Positions 1 to 11,656 of a DNA stretch of 64,000 bases are shown piece by piece. Positions within the stretch are counted from its first letter, which is position 1. Every line of letters begins with the position of its first letter. The notes beneath the pieces are model-generated. The model saw only the letters and a program-made list of their open reading frames with translations, was not told the origin of the DNA and made no database searches. Source of the stretch: Maratus speciosus (Eukaryota; Arthropoda; Arachnida; Araneae; Salticidae). Both the position numbers and the translations under genes were made by a program. The stretch covers positions 276,428,411 through 276,492,410 of the forward strand of contig OZ010786.1 in NCBI GenBank assembly GCA_963932465.1. The letters are read 5' to 3'.

Positions 1-1458
1 ATTAGCTAAGCTGTAAAAATGTTATACAGAAGTTTCAAAATTAGTTCCAAAAACCGCTAACAGATGGCGCTGTAATCGCAATGCCTATAAATTGTGTTTT
101 GAAGTTCAGAGCACTAGCGTCTGATTCATAGATTGCTTCCTACGGAAGAACGAAAATTGGGAATGACCACTTTTTCGTTGGGGGTGATGTGCAGAAGTGG
201 AGACATCTGCTCACAAAATTGTTGCATCAGTTTCAATTTTAGAGAATTTCAATTAATAGAATTTTTAATAAAAAATTTAGCAATCATTATATAAGAACGT
301 ATTAAAATATTTTTTGGGGGTAATGTGCAGAAGAGGAGCATGTGTTGACAGAATTGAGATTAGTTTCAAATTTTGCTATAAGCTACTTCGGTCCGTATAC
401 CATTATCTCTGTGGTATGTCTTTTCTCTCCTAATTAGTAGATCGTGAAATCGAATCCAAGTAGAGGAGGATTTGAAAAAAATGGAAATCTTTACTTTTTA
501 ATATTTATTTAAACTGTGAAAAAAGTTTGAATAAAAAAATCCAAAGTTTCTGGTTTTAAAATTGAACTAAGCTAAAAAAGAAACTCCCTTTTTAAAAAAT
601 CCCTGAGCATTTATAATAATGATTCATAAATATTTTTTTTTAATTGTAGAGAATACTTTGAATGAAAAAATACGAAGTTTCTATTTTTAAAAACTTCATT
701 AAGTTAAAAAAAATAATTTTAATTTTAAAAACTCATTTTCATTTCTTTTTATCATTGAGCACAGAAATACAGTGCAGCTTCTAGCGATAGGATCCGAAGT
801 GTTGGAAAGGCATGCAGCATCCAAAACACTTTTGCTTTGACGTTGATGATATGACTTATCAACAATTCCTTTTAAAAAAAGAAATAATTTAATGCATAAT
901 TTCTGTTTCTGAAACTTTGTTTACAAAGAAAAGAACTATATGTGTTGTACTAAAACCAAAGTATTATGCCATAATTTAAAAATAAATGAAAAGTGCAAAA
1001 TTACTTTTTTATTTATAATAATTCAGGTATAAACAATAATACCAAAATATTATGCCGTAATTTAAAAATATAAAAAATATGTAAAAAGGACAAAATTATT
1101 TTTATAAATATATGCATTTTGATTTAAATAATTATATGGCATTAAAAATTGAATTTAATAAAATATTTTAATAAGTTCTTATATAATGATTTCTAAACTT
1201 TTTATTGAAAATTCTATTAATTGAAATTTTCTAAAATTAAATCTTATGCAATAAATCTGTGACCAGATGTCTCCACTTTTGCACATCACCCCAATGAAAA
1301 AATGGACTTTCACAATATCTTCCGTAGGGAGCCGTCTAGGAATGAGTCGCTAGTGCTCTGGACTTCGAAGCAGAGTTTACAAGTATAGCGCCATCTGTTA
1401 ACGGTGTTTGAAACTAAATTTTGATATTTCTGTATAACATTTTTACAACTTAGCTAAT
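1..1458. mobile_element. Foldback DNA element with long terminal inverted repeats
   Basis: The first ~330 bases and the stretch from about 1130 to 1458 are inverted copies of each other. The outer ends read ATTAGCTAAG and CTTAGCTAAT, and both arms contain an ACAGATGGCGC block and a GATGTGCAGAAGTGGAGACA-type block. Inside the left arm, the block at about 181-245 is partly repeated at 316-375. The centre is AT-rich with no coding potential. This is a non-autonomous long-TIR element. The left end coincides with the window edge, so the target duplication cannot be read and the superfamily is unknown. Confidence 0.75.
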
Positions 1459-1647
1459 AACAAACCGTTTACCGCATATTTCCATCGATCTTTCTTTTTG
1501 AGATATCTAATTTTGAAATCAGGGTCTTATTCGCAGGACACCTAACATAATTAATTATTAATCGCATAAAGTAAGTAAACATGCTGTACATTATCCACAT
1601 ATTTGTATTCTTCAGCGATAGATCATTTCGTGCATTTCATTTTACAG

Positions 1648-1817
1648 AGTGATTCCAAATATTGTAATTTTTCTTTGATTTTTTGTTGGCCCCCTAATTT
1701 TCTTCCTTATCCAATCGACGTTGATAAATATGAGGTCAATTATACTTTTTATAAATTTGAAGTTCCAGATGAATCCGAGAAGTATATTTTTAAATATTCG
1801 AGAAAATGTCTAAAATT
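1648..1817 (+). CDS. Candidate internal exon, unknown protein
   Basis: An open stretch of 170 nt is bounded by a good acceptor (pyrimidine-rich TTTCATTTTACAG ending at 1647) and a consensus donor (GTAAGT from 1818). Read from 1648 it gives about 56 residues beginning SDSKYCNF and containing YPIDVDKYEVNYTFYKFEVP. The composition is acidic and aromatic-rich, with four Cys. The exon would start in phase 0 and end with two bases of a codon. The reading frame is open upstream to 1603. I do not recognise the family. Seen: open frame and splice-like signals. Inferred: that it is a real exon. In AT-rich DNA this could be chance, although repeat-rich flanks would suit an exon within very long introns. 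It is phase-compatible with the candidate exon at 57242. Confidence 0.3.
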
Positions 1818-1821
1818 GTAA

Positions 1822-2290
1822 GTGTCCGGTGATTAATGGCTATATAGTGTATTTTAAATATCTTTTTGTGCTTCTAAAACTTTTTTGTACTGATTCCCGA
1901 ATCGAATTCTAGCGGTTTCATTCTATAATTTTCAAGTAATATTGTCTATTCAACTAAAAAACTAAAAGAATTTTACTGATAAAAATTATTGCTTTAGTCT
2001 AAAATTTCCGTCTCTAGATTTTGTGTAAGGAATTCTTATCCCTCCCGGCCGATGGGATTAAAAAAGTTACTAGCCAAGAACTCTTAAAGGAAAAAGTGAC
2101 ATTAATTTAACGTTGCATTTTTTTTACAGATAATTTTTTGCTTTATGCCTGAAAAAGACTTCCTTTTAAGAAAGGAAAAAGAAGCCACCCTATGCTTATA
2201 TCAATAGAGCTTAAAAAGAATGTTGAAACAATGCCTGTAAGTAGAGACTATTTTTTTGCTTCTTTATTTTTCAGGACAATCTTGTATTTA
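1822..2290 (+). repeat. Dispersed repeat, diverged copy A
   Basis: From about 1850 to 2290 this aligns by eye with 8295-8790. Shared blocks include ATCGAATTCTAGCG/ACCGAATTCTAGCG, GGGATTAAAAAAGTTACT, CAAGAACT, a TTTTTTTTACAGAT tract and GAAAAAG..TTCCTTTTAAGAAA. The opening motif GTGTCCGGTGATTAATGG (1822) recurs at 52650 just before the Tc3-like insertion. No reading frame is conserved between the copies, so this is probably an old unclassified transposon fragment. Confidence 0.5.
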
Positions 2291-2593
2291 AAAAGCTGTA
2301 CGTAAGTGTACGTAAGTGTAACAAAATAAGTTACGTTTTCGTTATCCTTTTTAAATATTTAATTTTTGGGATTTTTCACTCGAAATCTATCTTGGCGAGA
2401 TATGATGTAAAAACATTACATGGATTTTCAAATCTGTTGGTACGCAGTATGAAATTTTCCATAACCTCATACATTCAATGGCATTCAAAATATTCAGATG
2501 ATTCTAATCACTTCATTATCAAAATAGATTAATTCGTTAAGGTTCTAGATCTAGAGCATAATGTACAGACAAAGACACATATATACATAAGTA

Positions 2594-3682
2594 CAGTAGG
2601 GGGGGGGGGGGGAGTAAACACCCCCATTAGTTCTGCAACTAATTATCATAGAAGAAAATTACTGGTATCAAATGATTGGAAATACGTCTACTTTTAAATG
2701 ATGTATATAAAATTTGCTTAGGGGGCCATCAACAAATCAAAACCAGACCAAACTGATTTTATTCAATAGCATTACCCAATTTTGACAATACATTTTAAAT
2801 CTTCTGTTCATATTATGTCTAAAAACGAAAGTTCATTTGGATAAAAAGTTTTTGAATTATAAACATTTAAAACTTAGATCTTCTAATGTTAAATTACATT
2901 TTCATATTTTTATTAATATCTCATGAAATTATAATCCTATTGTGACAACTTTTTTGTGTGATTATAATACTAGAAAATCCCAAGCATAAATACATTGAAT
3001 TTTTAATTTTAACAATTTTATAATATGAATTATGAATTACGAAATTAATATTCGAAAAAAATAGGAATTGCAACCTACAATTCTTTTCATAGATTTATAT
3101 TTATTTATTATGTCCTGCTTTATCCGTATTCTCAATTTGAAATTTTTCTTTCAAGTAGTTTTTGAATTATGATTAAAAAACATCAAATGATGTTTTAAGG
3201 GGCCGTCTATGATACGCAGAAAAGCATAATTTGAAAAAAAATATGCTTTACTCATTTTATTGAAACATTTGAGCTGGCAATAGTAGAAATATATTGAGTG
3301 AAATTATCATATTGGCAAGAACTAATACATTAATAGAAGTGACATAGTCTAGTCATTCTGTAGCATTTCAGCAATCGAGTGCTGAACATCAATTTGGATA
3401 CAGCCCCTAAAATATAACTCATTTTAAAATAATTAATTTTTCAAAAACTAATCATACGAATTTCATGAAAATCTGTTTTTACGGTAATTGAAGGGTGTGG
3501 AATTTATTTATAGTGTCAAACATGGGTATTGCTATTGATAAAACGAAGTTTGTGTTCGTTTTGATATGCAGATGGCCCCCTAAGCAAATTTTATATACAC
3601 CATTTAAACGTAAACTTTATTTCCAGTCGTTTGTCACCAGTAACTTTATTTTACAATAATTTGTTTCAGAGTTAGTGGGGCT

Positions 3683-3713
<31 letters not shown>

Positions 3714-3723
3714 CCCACGACTG
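2594..3723. mobile_element. TA-flanked long-TIR MITE, copy 1
   Basis: A 1.1-kb element flanked by TA on both sides (2592-2593, 3724-3725). The termini begin CAGT and are followed by a G- or A-rich run and GTAAACACCC. The inverted arms are at least 140 bp and share ATGATGTATATAAAATTTGC and GGGGGCCATC. TA target sites and CAGT ends suit the Tc1/mariner superfamily. No transposase is present, so it is non-autonomous. The left terminus contains a run of 14 G (2599-2612) and the right one a long T run. A second copy lies at 61546-62616 in opposite orientation. Confidence 0.8.
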
Positions 3724-5809
3724 TACCTACATACGTTGATAGATGAACACACAATTCTCTTCGAAGTGCCACAATCAGGTAAAAATAACCCGAAAACACT
3801 TCAGAAAAAATAAAAAAGAACGTCAAAATTGAAAACTTACTATTAAGTGTCGAAAACTCTCATACAATATCTTCAAAAATTAGAAATAGTCGACATTTTG
3901 AATACCTAGATAATAAAATATGCGTTTTCTAAATGGCATCATTGAATAGGTCAAATGACAATAGTTATAAATAATCAAAGATTTTATTATATAATATGTA
4001 TATTTCTTGAATGTCAGAAAAACATAGAAATTTTTAGAGAAAAAGTTTTATTGAAAGAGCAATCCATTTAGAATATCTGAAACTGTCTAGCTACTTCCTG
4101 CATGATGTATTTAAAATATGATTTTGTCATTGTTAAATTAATTACATTGTTTCGCGAATACAATTTCCACTCAATTGAGAATCTTTATTGAATTAGAAAT
4201 TAAAAGATTTTCACTATTTAGTTTTTTCTTATAAGCTTTATTTATCCTATTTTGAGTTGCATTAAAAAAAAAAAAATACTCTATTGATGGCAAAATTTTT
4301 CATATTATCGATACACTGATTTTTCGATAGATCGGAATATTTATATTGTTACATCGTGTTTTAAAACACGCAATGATTTCTTTCTGTGTATGTTAATAAC
4401 GTTTTATTTAAAAATGGTTTTAAAACTTTTTACACATATTTTTAAATTCAACATATTAAATCAATAAAATTTTTCTTGTTTTTTGAGGAAACCCATTAAA
4501 AAATAGCGACTTTAATAATAATTGCTACTCAGATGTTTAATTATCTTTATTATTCGATTTAAAATGCTCTTTAACATAGTTTTTATTACTTTTGATAAAA
4601 TATCTGAAAACGTCACTTTTAGGAGCCAGATTATTTCTATAAACTTAATTTTTCAATCATAATAAAAAAATTATTATATAAATAAAACTACAACATTGAT
4701 ATATTCGTAAAAATCACAACGATACAGCTATCATAAAATAGTCACAATAAAATAAAGCTCTCACATAAAGCACGCCGTAAGTATCTTTGTCACATGGTAA
4801 GCAGAAACGTCATTTGACACATTGGGTTGCAGTAAGGGAGTGTTCTATCTTAGTACCTGATTTCACTTTAATATTTACTCAAAAATTATATAATTATAAC
4901 GGGTTTTTTTTTCTGATGACAACAAGGATATTATTCCATTACCTAAAATTCATAGCTCTACCGACCTACTAAGCGAATGAAAAAAACTAAGGTTTTTTTT
5001 ATATATCAAATCAATTTAGTTAGATTTATTTAAGGAAAAAAATGTTGAAAGTTTAAAATGTTGTAATTTATAAGAAATATCAATATATCGGACGTGAAAA
5101 AACAATATATCGATATATATCGGGATTCTAACATCGATGTCAAAAATAGATATTTTTAAGCCTGATATATCGTTATTTTCAATACTATGACGATATTTTG
5201 CTGCCTTCCCTCGTTAGAACGCGAAAAAAAAATGAAAAATATATTAATTTTGGTATTTAATCTCTTTCTAACGATACATTACTTTTGGTTCTATGGCAAC
5301 GAGAATTTTGAAAATTCTAAGTAATTCTGTTTGTTTACATCTGATCAAAATACTTGACTACACCACTTAAACATCAATTTTCTAAAATGTTTTTCCGCGA
5401 ACTTCAATGCACATTACTGAAAAAAAAAACAAAAAAAAACAACAACAACAAAAAAAAAAAACGCAGCACTCTACTAATCACAGCACATCGTTGCACAAAT
5501 ATGTGACCGTTATCAATCGATTAGCAATAATGTCTACTAACTAACGCTATATTTAAAGTTTGCTTAGGAAGACTTTTATAAATAAAAATTGCAACAAACT
5601 TTAGCATTTTTAATACTAACACCAAATGTTGACAGTATATTTGGATTATTCAGTAAATTATACCTTCCGATAGCAAGCGAGCAGTCATTTGGTAAAGTAG
5701 TTTATGAATTATGCGGTTTTAAAATTTAGAGCTTCTAATATTAAATCTTAATTATTCGTTGTAAAACAGATTGCAATTCGGGCAATTTCTGTAGCATAAT
5801 CCAAAAACT
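3724..5809. other. AT-rich intergenic stretch, no gene recognised
   Basis: No coding frame or complete element was recognised. Around 4300-4340 and 5085-5180 there are TATCGATA-rich stretches of the kind found near the ends of some hAT elements, but I could not pair them into termini. Simple A-rich runs occur at 4264-4276 and 5420-5461. Confidence 0.5.
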
Positions 5810-5871
5810 ATTTTCCGTTAGCCGGTCGCCAGTATTATATATACATATGTATATTTATGCATACATGTATG

Positions 5872-5904
<33 letters not shown>

Positions 5905-5931
5905 GAGTGTGTATATGTACAATACTACATA

Positions 5932-7275
5932 CACTGCTCAAAACAATTAAAGGATATTGCAGTTTTAGGTGGATTTTGTATCTGGCAAACTGTTTAGCTG
6001 ATTGATACATGGTCGACAGACATAGTAGGTTATATGAGAATAAATTACACATGTTTGGCAGAAAAAAATGCATTTTATTGCGCATTTGTGTACTAAAGGA
6101 AAAAAACACAATTTGTGCATACGAGAAAAAAAGAATAAGAAAAGGTGTTTTCTTCAAAGAAAATCATTTTCAGTAGGGAGTATGGTTTCCACGGGCGGCC
6201 AGCAACGTTGAACACCTTTGAGGCATGGACTCAATGAGGCTATTAATGACGAGTTGGGGTATTCTGCCCCACTCTTCCAGAAGAGCTCTTTCCAGTTCTT
6301 GGAGAGTTTGTGGGGGTTGTTGGCGGCCAGAAACTCGTCTTCCTAGAGCGTCCCAAACGTGCTCGATTGGATTCATGTCTGGAGAACACGCTGGCCATTC
6401 CATTCGAACGATTCCTTCCTCGAAAAGGAAATCCTCCACCAGGTTTGCACGATGTGGCCTGCAGTTATCGTCCATTAAAATGAAGTTATCTCCGATTGCT
6501 GCAGCGTAAGGGACTACAATAGGTCTGAGGATCTCATCCCTATATCGGCGACCAGTCAGAGCTCCATCTCGAATGATGTAGAGGTCAGTGCGCCCGTCAA
6601 TGGAGATGCCACCATACACCAACACTCCTCCACCGCCAAATCTGACACTTTCGTGCACGAACGCAGGATTATTCCTACTGCCACGGTCCCTCCAGATGAA
6701 AATACGCCTATTATCCGGATGCACAGAAAAACGGGACTCGTCAGAAAACAGAATATTGCTCCATTTATTTCTCCTCCAGTTGACATGCTCGTTTGCCCAC
6801 TCCCTGCGGTCGCGACGATGCCTTGATGTTAATCTAACACATACCATCGGTCGGCGAGCATACAGACCTACAGCATGGAGCCGGTTTCGGACAGTCTGAG
6901 TTGAAATCGTGGTGCTTGTACCCGAGCGAAGGTGTTGTTAAAGAAGAGTAGCGTTCATGGTTCGGTGTCTCCGAGCTGTTAACGCTAAATACCGATCTTC
7001 ATTGGGCGTTGTTGCCCGTCTACGACCTTGTCCTGGTCTTCAGCCTGCACATCCACTCTCCAAAAAACGGTTCCAGATCCTGGAAATGACACTTTGTGAC
7101 ACTCCAATGGCTTGCGCTACTTCGGTTTTTCAACTCAAAATTTGCATACTCCACAGTTTGAAAACCAGAAAAATTTGCATTTGTGATTCTCTTTTTCTAT
7201 TTTCGGCAAAAAAATTTCGTTTATATCTTTATTTTATATAAAACTTCAAATATCCTTTAATTGTTTTGAGCAGTG
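5932..7275 (-). mobile_element. Tc1-like transposon, decayed
   Basis: Terminal inverted repeats of about 26 bp start CACTGCTCAAAACAATTAAA at both ends, with TA target duplications at 5930-5931 and 7276-7277. At 1344 bp the element is short for its group. It contains one broken DD34E transposase on the minus strand. It inserted in the microsatellite core of an older hairpin repeat. Confidence 0.92.
6170..7123 (-). pseudogene. Tc1-like DD34E transposase, two in-frame stops
   Basis: Read on the minus strand this is a Tc1/mariner transposase, the enzyme that cuts and pastes the element by binding its TIRs. The N-terminal part shows a helix-turn-helix (EVAQAIGVSQSVISRIWNRF) and a GRRRATT linker. 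The catalytic part has D in LFSDESRF, D in LMDDNCRPH and E in SPDMNPIEHVWD, with 34 residues between the last two. The frame is interrupted by TGA at 7040-7042 and TAA at 6938-6940, and the extreme N-terminus is lost because the frame meets a stop just upstream. The longest open piece (6170-6847) gives 225 residues with the whole catalytic core. Family assignment is firm; the copy cannot encode a full enzyme. Confidence 0.93.
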
Positions 7276-7486
7276 TATATATATATACATATTTGTATGT
7301 GTATAAATATGTATATATAACACTGTCACCCGGCTAACCGAAAAGTACCCAAAATTGTGTCCTATGATTTTTTTTGAAAATTAGAAGCAGCTGAGATTTT
7401 GAGTACAAGAACATAAATAATAATTTTTCTATTTGACGTCATTGCACAGCCAAAAAACAATAGGTAAATGATTTTTTTGTTATGTA

Positions 7487-8177
7487 CAGTAGAACCTCGA
7501 TTATCCGAAGTAATTGGGACTGACCCTCTTTCGGAAAATCGAAATTTTCGGATAATCGAGAATGCTTCCATTTTAAGATTAAGGAGAAATATACGCAATA
7601 TTTCTTATTATGGTAACAAGTGCTTAATAAAAATAAAGCAACAGCAAAATAGAAACAAGAATAAATTGCCTGAATTTTAATTTTGAAATTAAGTACCTTT
7701 TACGTATATCACAAGGGTTTGAAAAAATATTTTATTTGTCGCAGATTCGATTGCCTTTGCTTTGAAGCACTATCACGGAGTTTTTAATATTATTAGTTCA
7801 CCAGCATCACAGTCTTTCTGCTGCCCTAGTCATACGAAACCTTTTGCAAAACATTCAAAAGCTTTAGAATTGCTAACTTTGTTCGTTTTCTTCGCTCCAC
7901 TCCGCAGCTTACGGGAGTTCAAGTTAAATTCAAAGGAACTCTAAGAAAGGAGATCGAAAATATTCATATGTACCCGTAGTTCGGAAAGGACTGCTTGCAA
8001 CACAAGAAATACGATAGTTTAAAAAAAAACTTTCATAAGGGATTTTGCACAGAAAAAATGTGATAGTAAAAAAAAAAAAAAATAAATAAATAAATAAAAT
8101 AAAATAGAGCTTTAAAAATAAATTTCGTTAACCAAGAGTTTCGGTTAAAAGAGTTTCGGATTAAATAGTTTCTACTA
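7487..8177. mobile_element. pogo/Tigger-like MITE
   Basis: The left end reads CAGTAGAACCTCGATTATCC after a TA (7485-7486). The right end, reversed, reads (C/T)AGTAGAAACTATTTAATCC followed by TA at 8178-8179. CAGTAGAACCTCGATTATCCG-type termini are typical of pogo/Tigger elements. Just inside the left end, TCGGAAAATCGAAATTTTCG forms a small palindrome. No transposase is visible in the 691 bp, so this is a non-autonomous or internally deleted copy. Confidence 0.75.
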
Positions 8178-8294
8178 TATTGTGTATATTTATTAAATGT
8201 ATTTAAATGTATAAATTGCTTGAGAGGAAACGTTTGTATTGAAAGCTTAATTCATTTAGAAGTGCTGAATGCATCTTAGCAACCTTTCAATGAT

Positions 8295-8790
8295 GTACTT
8301 TAATTATTTCTTTGTGCTTCTTACCATTTTTTACATTATTTCCGGAACCGAATTCTAGCGATTTCATTATAGGATTGTCAATTAAGGTGGCCTGTTTAAC
8401 TAAAAATTAAAAGAACTTGCTAAATGGAAAGCATTGTCACAATTCAAAATTTCACTCTTTAGTGTTTTTCTTCTTCTTTTTATAATCTTTACTTTTCCTT
8501 CTAGTCTGATAGGATTAAAAAAAGTTACTCCCCAAGAACTTTAAGAAACTAAAGCTTTATAGAATAAAGTGAAATCAATTTACCGTCGGCATTTTCTTTT
8601 ACAGATTAGTAGATACTTTTTTGTTCAACACTTGAAAAAGAGTTTCTTTTAAGAAAGAGAAAAGGCAGCCAATCTCCGGTTTTTATGAATTGAGCTTAAA
8701 AACAATGTTGAAGAAATGCCTTCAAGTAATAGTAAAAAAAATTCTGTTTCCTTTTTATTTCTCATGACAATCAGATTGTATTTTATTGCC
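8295..8790 (+). repeat. Dispersed repeat, diverged copy B
   Basis: Partner of 1850-2290, in the same orientation, with clear shared blocks (CTTTGTGCTTCT, ACCGAATTCTAGCGATTTCA, GGATTAAAAAAAGTTACT, TTTTCTTTTACAGATTAG). Divergence is high with many indels, so the duplication is old. Confidence 0.5.
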
Positions 8791-10159
8791 ATAAGCGTAT
8801 TTTTTAGATAATGTCTATGATCCTACCTTTTAAATAGAATATTTTAGAAGTTACTAAAACGACATCGGATTTCAAAATAAAGCAAAAACCTTGGATAATA
8901 ATAATAATGAAAAAATAATTTATTTCTTACGTTTAAATGCTTTAGAAAATCAAGTTTGCATCTTGATAATATATTACACGCAATACTATATAACATAAAT
9001 CAATAATATACATGTGTCAATAAATTATTAACCGTATATACAGTCGTTATAAAAATGTAATCAAAGGGATTAAAAGAATCCACTGCATTTTATTCAGCAG
9101 TTCAAAATGTAATCATGAAAACTATTCGGTAAATTTTAAAATGAACACCAATAGTTACTTGTATAATATTATGCCAGTTTTCATTTTATTTCCAAACATT
9201 CTTAAATATTTTATGATTTGCAGCATCTATTGCTGATATGATTTTACTACGTTTGTAGCATAACATCGGTTTTGTAAATGTATTTCTAAAAGAAATTTCA
9301 GTAGCATATTATTAGAAGAATGTGGAGGCCAAACACTAATTTGTCACATTCTAGCGATCAAACTAACTGGAAATGTAAATTCTTATTATTGTTTCAGCAT
9401 TCATTTAATTAATTAGCATGTCCGGGTCTCGACTAACCCTACATAGAGTCTTGGGGCAAAATTCAGTTCCAGGCTCCTGTAACATATTTCTAGCTACAAT
9501 TTTTAGTCATGTTGAGAAAAAAATCTTGTTATTTGGTTCGGGGGTTGCACCTCTTGAATTCGAGGTCCCATGGCAGCTGTCCCTCTTGCTCTTGCGATAA
9601 TCAGGCCCTGGCACCGTCTCCTCTCTTGATTTGTGTGAAACTCATATTTAAATCATATTTGATTATCTTTGGAGTATTTTTTCTCCTCATTAACAAAGAA
9701 CATATATTGTTTTTTCAATAGGTGACCTCATTTTCTCTGTGAAAAAAACAAAACAAAAAAAGAAGTTTCCGCTTTTTTTTCTGCGCGACAATAAATATAT
9801 TCCAATTAAATAATCGATATAATCGATATAAAATGTTTCGTTATTCTCTAAAATACTATGTCCAAAGGAAGTTTTTTTTAAATTCAATTATTACCCTATG
9901 TTGCTCTTTTCAACCATTCAGGGTCCATAAAATGAGTGCGAATCTTGCTTGGGAACAAAACACTAGGGGTCTCGCGTTGTGTCTGACCACCTGACAGGTC
10001 AATGTACAGTTTATCTTATGAACGCCCCATAATTTTATATAACGGGAAAAGCGTTATTTTAGAAATATACAGTAGTTCGTAAAGTTTATCGGAAACGTAG
10101 GAAAAAAAGTATGAAAGAAAGATGCGAAAAATTGTTTTTTCAAAAATATCTAAAAATTA

Positions 10160-10160
<1 letters not shown>

Positions 10161-10201
<41 letters not shown>
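10161..10201 (+). repeat. Poly(A) run of 41
   Basis: An uninterrupted run of 41 A. It could be the tail of an unrecognised retroposed sequence ending at about 10160, but the upstream sequence shows no convincing SINE promoter boxes or LINE frame. Confidence 0.9.
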
Positions 10202-10204
<3 letters not shown>

Positions 10205-10349
10205 TTCCAAAAAATCCAATACGCCGAGGCGTAACTTGTAACTAAATCGAAATTTATTTCTAAATGAGTAAGTAATTTAATTTACATTAAAGTAAGGCAC
10301 AAGGAAATGCACTAATTATCAGTGGAATAATAACATAACGAAACATTAG

Positions 10350-10500
10350 CATAGTTTCCACAATCCCGATTTTTTTCATACCAATATTTTTATGCAGAAA
10401 TACTTGCTTTATACAATCACAGTTTTAACGAAATTAAATAAAGAAAACATTTTTGTAAGATTTTACTGGTATCCAAAAAATCGGGAGATAGGCAACTATG
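10350..10500. mobile_element. 151-bp MITE with 6-bp target duplication
   Basis: Inverted ends CATAGTTTCC..CCCGATTTTTT..ATACCA and CATAGTTGCC..CCCGATTTTTT..ATACCA are about 34 bp long. The hexamer CATTAG sits directly outside both ends (10344-10349, 10501-10506). The interior is AT-rich and non-coding. The superfamily cannot be set from this alone. Confidence 0.75.
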
Positions 10501-11640
10501 CATTAGCCATCCGAACATGAGGAAAAAATTAAGAAAGATGTCATGGAAAAGCATTCCTAATTTCGTCCCCGGTACGAAAATAAGAACTGCAAGGGGGACG
10601 AAATTGGGACCACGCTACTTCCCAATATTACTGATCTTAGGTTCCCGTATGATGAACTGAGCGTCCTAAAACTCACTCTATGCTACTGTCAGAATCTTAC
10701 CAACATAAAATACATGCAATGAATAAGAAATAAATACTTACAGTGCAGTAAATAACGTTCTACAAACGACGTAGTAAGAACCCAGGTCTTCTAAAAATAG
10801 GAAATTCGCCGTCTTTAATTTATGTATGCGTCTTGGCGAACGAAACTTTCAACATTGACCCCTTTTACCTTCCGTCCCCTGTGCCTTGCGTCATAAGTGG
10901 CGCCACTTTCGCAGAAGTGGAGAAGTTAAGGGGGACGAAATAAGGAGAGGGGCAAAGTATGGGCACTTTACCCTAATAGAATTTAAAATGATTTCTGCTG
11001 TTGTAATAAATTGATTTCATCTTCTTCTTTATACGTGTGTATTTTGGTGTATAAAAAATAAATATTCTTAAAATTAATTAATTTGTATGCAATGTGCAGA
11101 AAATAATGTCCACATGTGAGACTTTAAACAAAATCACCTGTTACTAATATAAAATGAGTTGTTTTATATTATGTAGTATTAAAAGCAAATGTTAATACTT
11201 TTTATAATAGTCTGCTTAATTTAGTAAAATAATTTCAGGTAGTGCTTGTAATATTTTAATGATAATTCAGTTTCGTTAAAAGCTTGATATTACTTAAGCT
11301 TTGATTAAAAAAAAAATATGTTCACAATATTGTACTTTTAGCCAAATGTAAATTTCAGTGCTCTATCTAAACTCTCTGATATTGAATATTATGATGTATT
11401 GAAGCGTGTCAAACAGTTTCATTCAAACATTTTGATAACTTTTATTATGCATTTCCTTCTGTCCATTTGCGAATGTAAGGCTAACTTTCAAAATTTCCCA
11501 ACTAATATATTTTCCAGAACCATACGTAACGTCAAACTAGTTGGATGAGCCAATTCTAAAACTTTCTTCGATTTCACATATTTTAATATTTCAAAATGTT
11601 GTTACAAATGTCAATATTTCCTTTTTATTAGTTTTATTAG
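10501..11640. other. Intergenic stretch with GGGGGACGAAA repeats
   Basis: Blocks TTTCGTCCCC (10560) and GGGGGACGAAAT (10593, 10930) occur in opposite and like orientations, and the segment ends in GGGCACTTTACCCTAA (10959-10974). This suggests the ends of a further DNA element, but no matching terminus was found. No gene is recognised. Confidence 0.4.
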
Positions 11641-11656
11641 TTTTTATTAGTTTTAT

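Larger units (their letters stand above)
5810..7343. repeat. Outer hairpin repeat split by a Tc1-like insertion
   Basis: The left part (5810-5931) and right part (7276-7343) are inverted copies. Left reads TTTTCCGTTAGCCGG..CAGTATTATATATA, and the reverse complement of the right reads TTTTCGGTTAGCCGG..CAGTGTTATATATA. Between them lie TA/TG-rich microsatellite arms interrupted by the Tc1-like element. The outer unit looks like a short hairpin MITE with a (TA)n core that offered many TA targets. I cannot classify it. Confidence 0.55.
8178..10343. other. Repeat-bearing intergenic stretch
   Basis: Apart from the dispersed repeat at 8295-8790, no gene is recognised. A stretch of higher GC at about 9415-9640 and another at 9915-10030 (GGGAACAAAACACTAGGGG..CTGACCACCTGAC) look like fragments of moderately repetitive elements. 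I could not assign them. Confidence 0.45.

Noticed and set aside
430..470. tRNA-like GAAATCGAATCC block
   Set aside because: No matching A box or acceptor stem could be placed upstream.
6225..6899. Plus-strand open frames opposite the Tc1-like transposase
   Set aside because: They are antisense shadows of the minus-strand transposase and show no family resemblance.
9418..9721. Possible small gene with GC-richer composition
   Set aside because: Two overlapping frames are equally open, neither has a domain, and the sequence looks like a repeat fragment.
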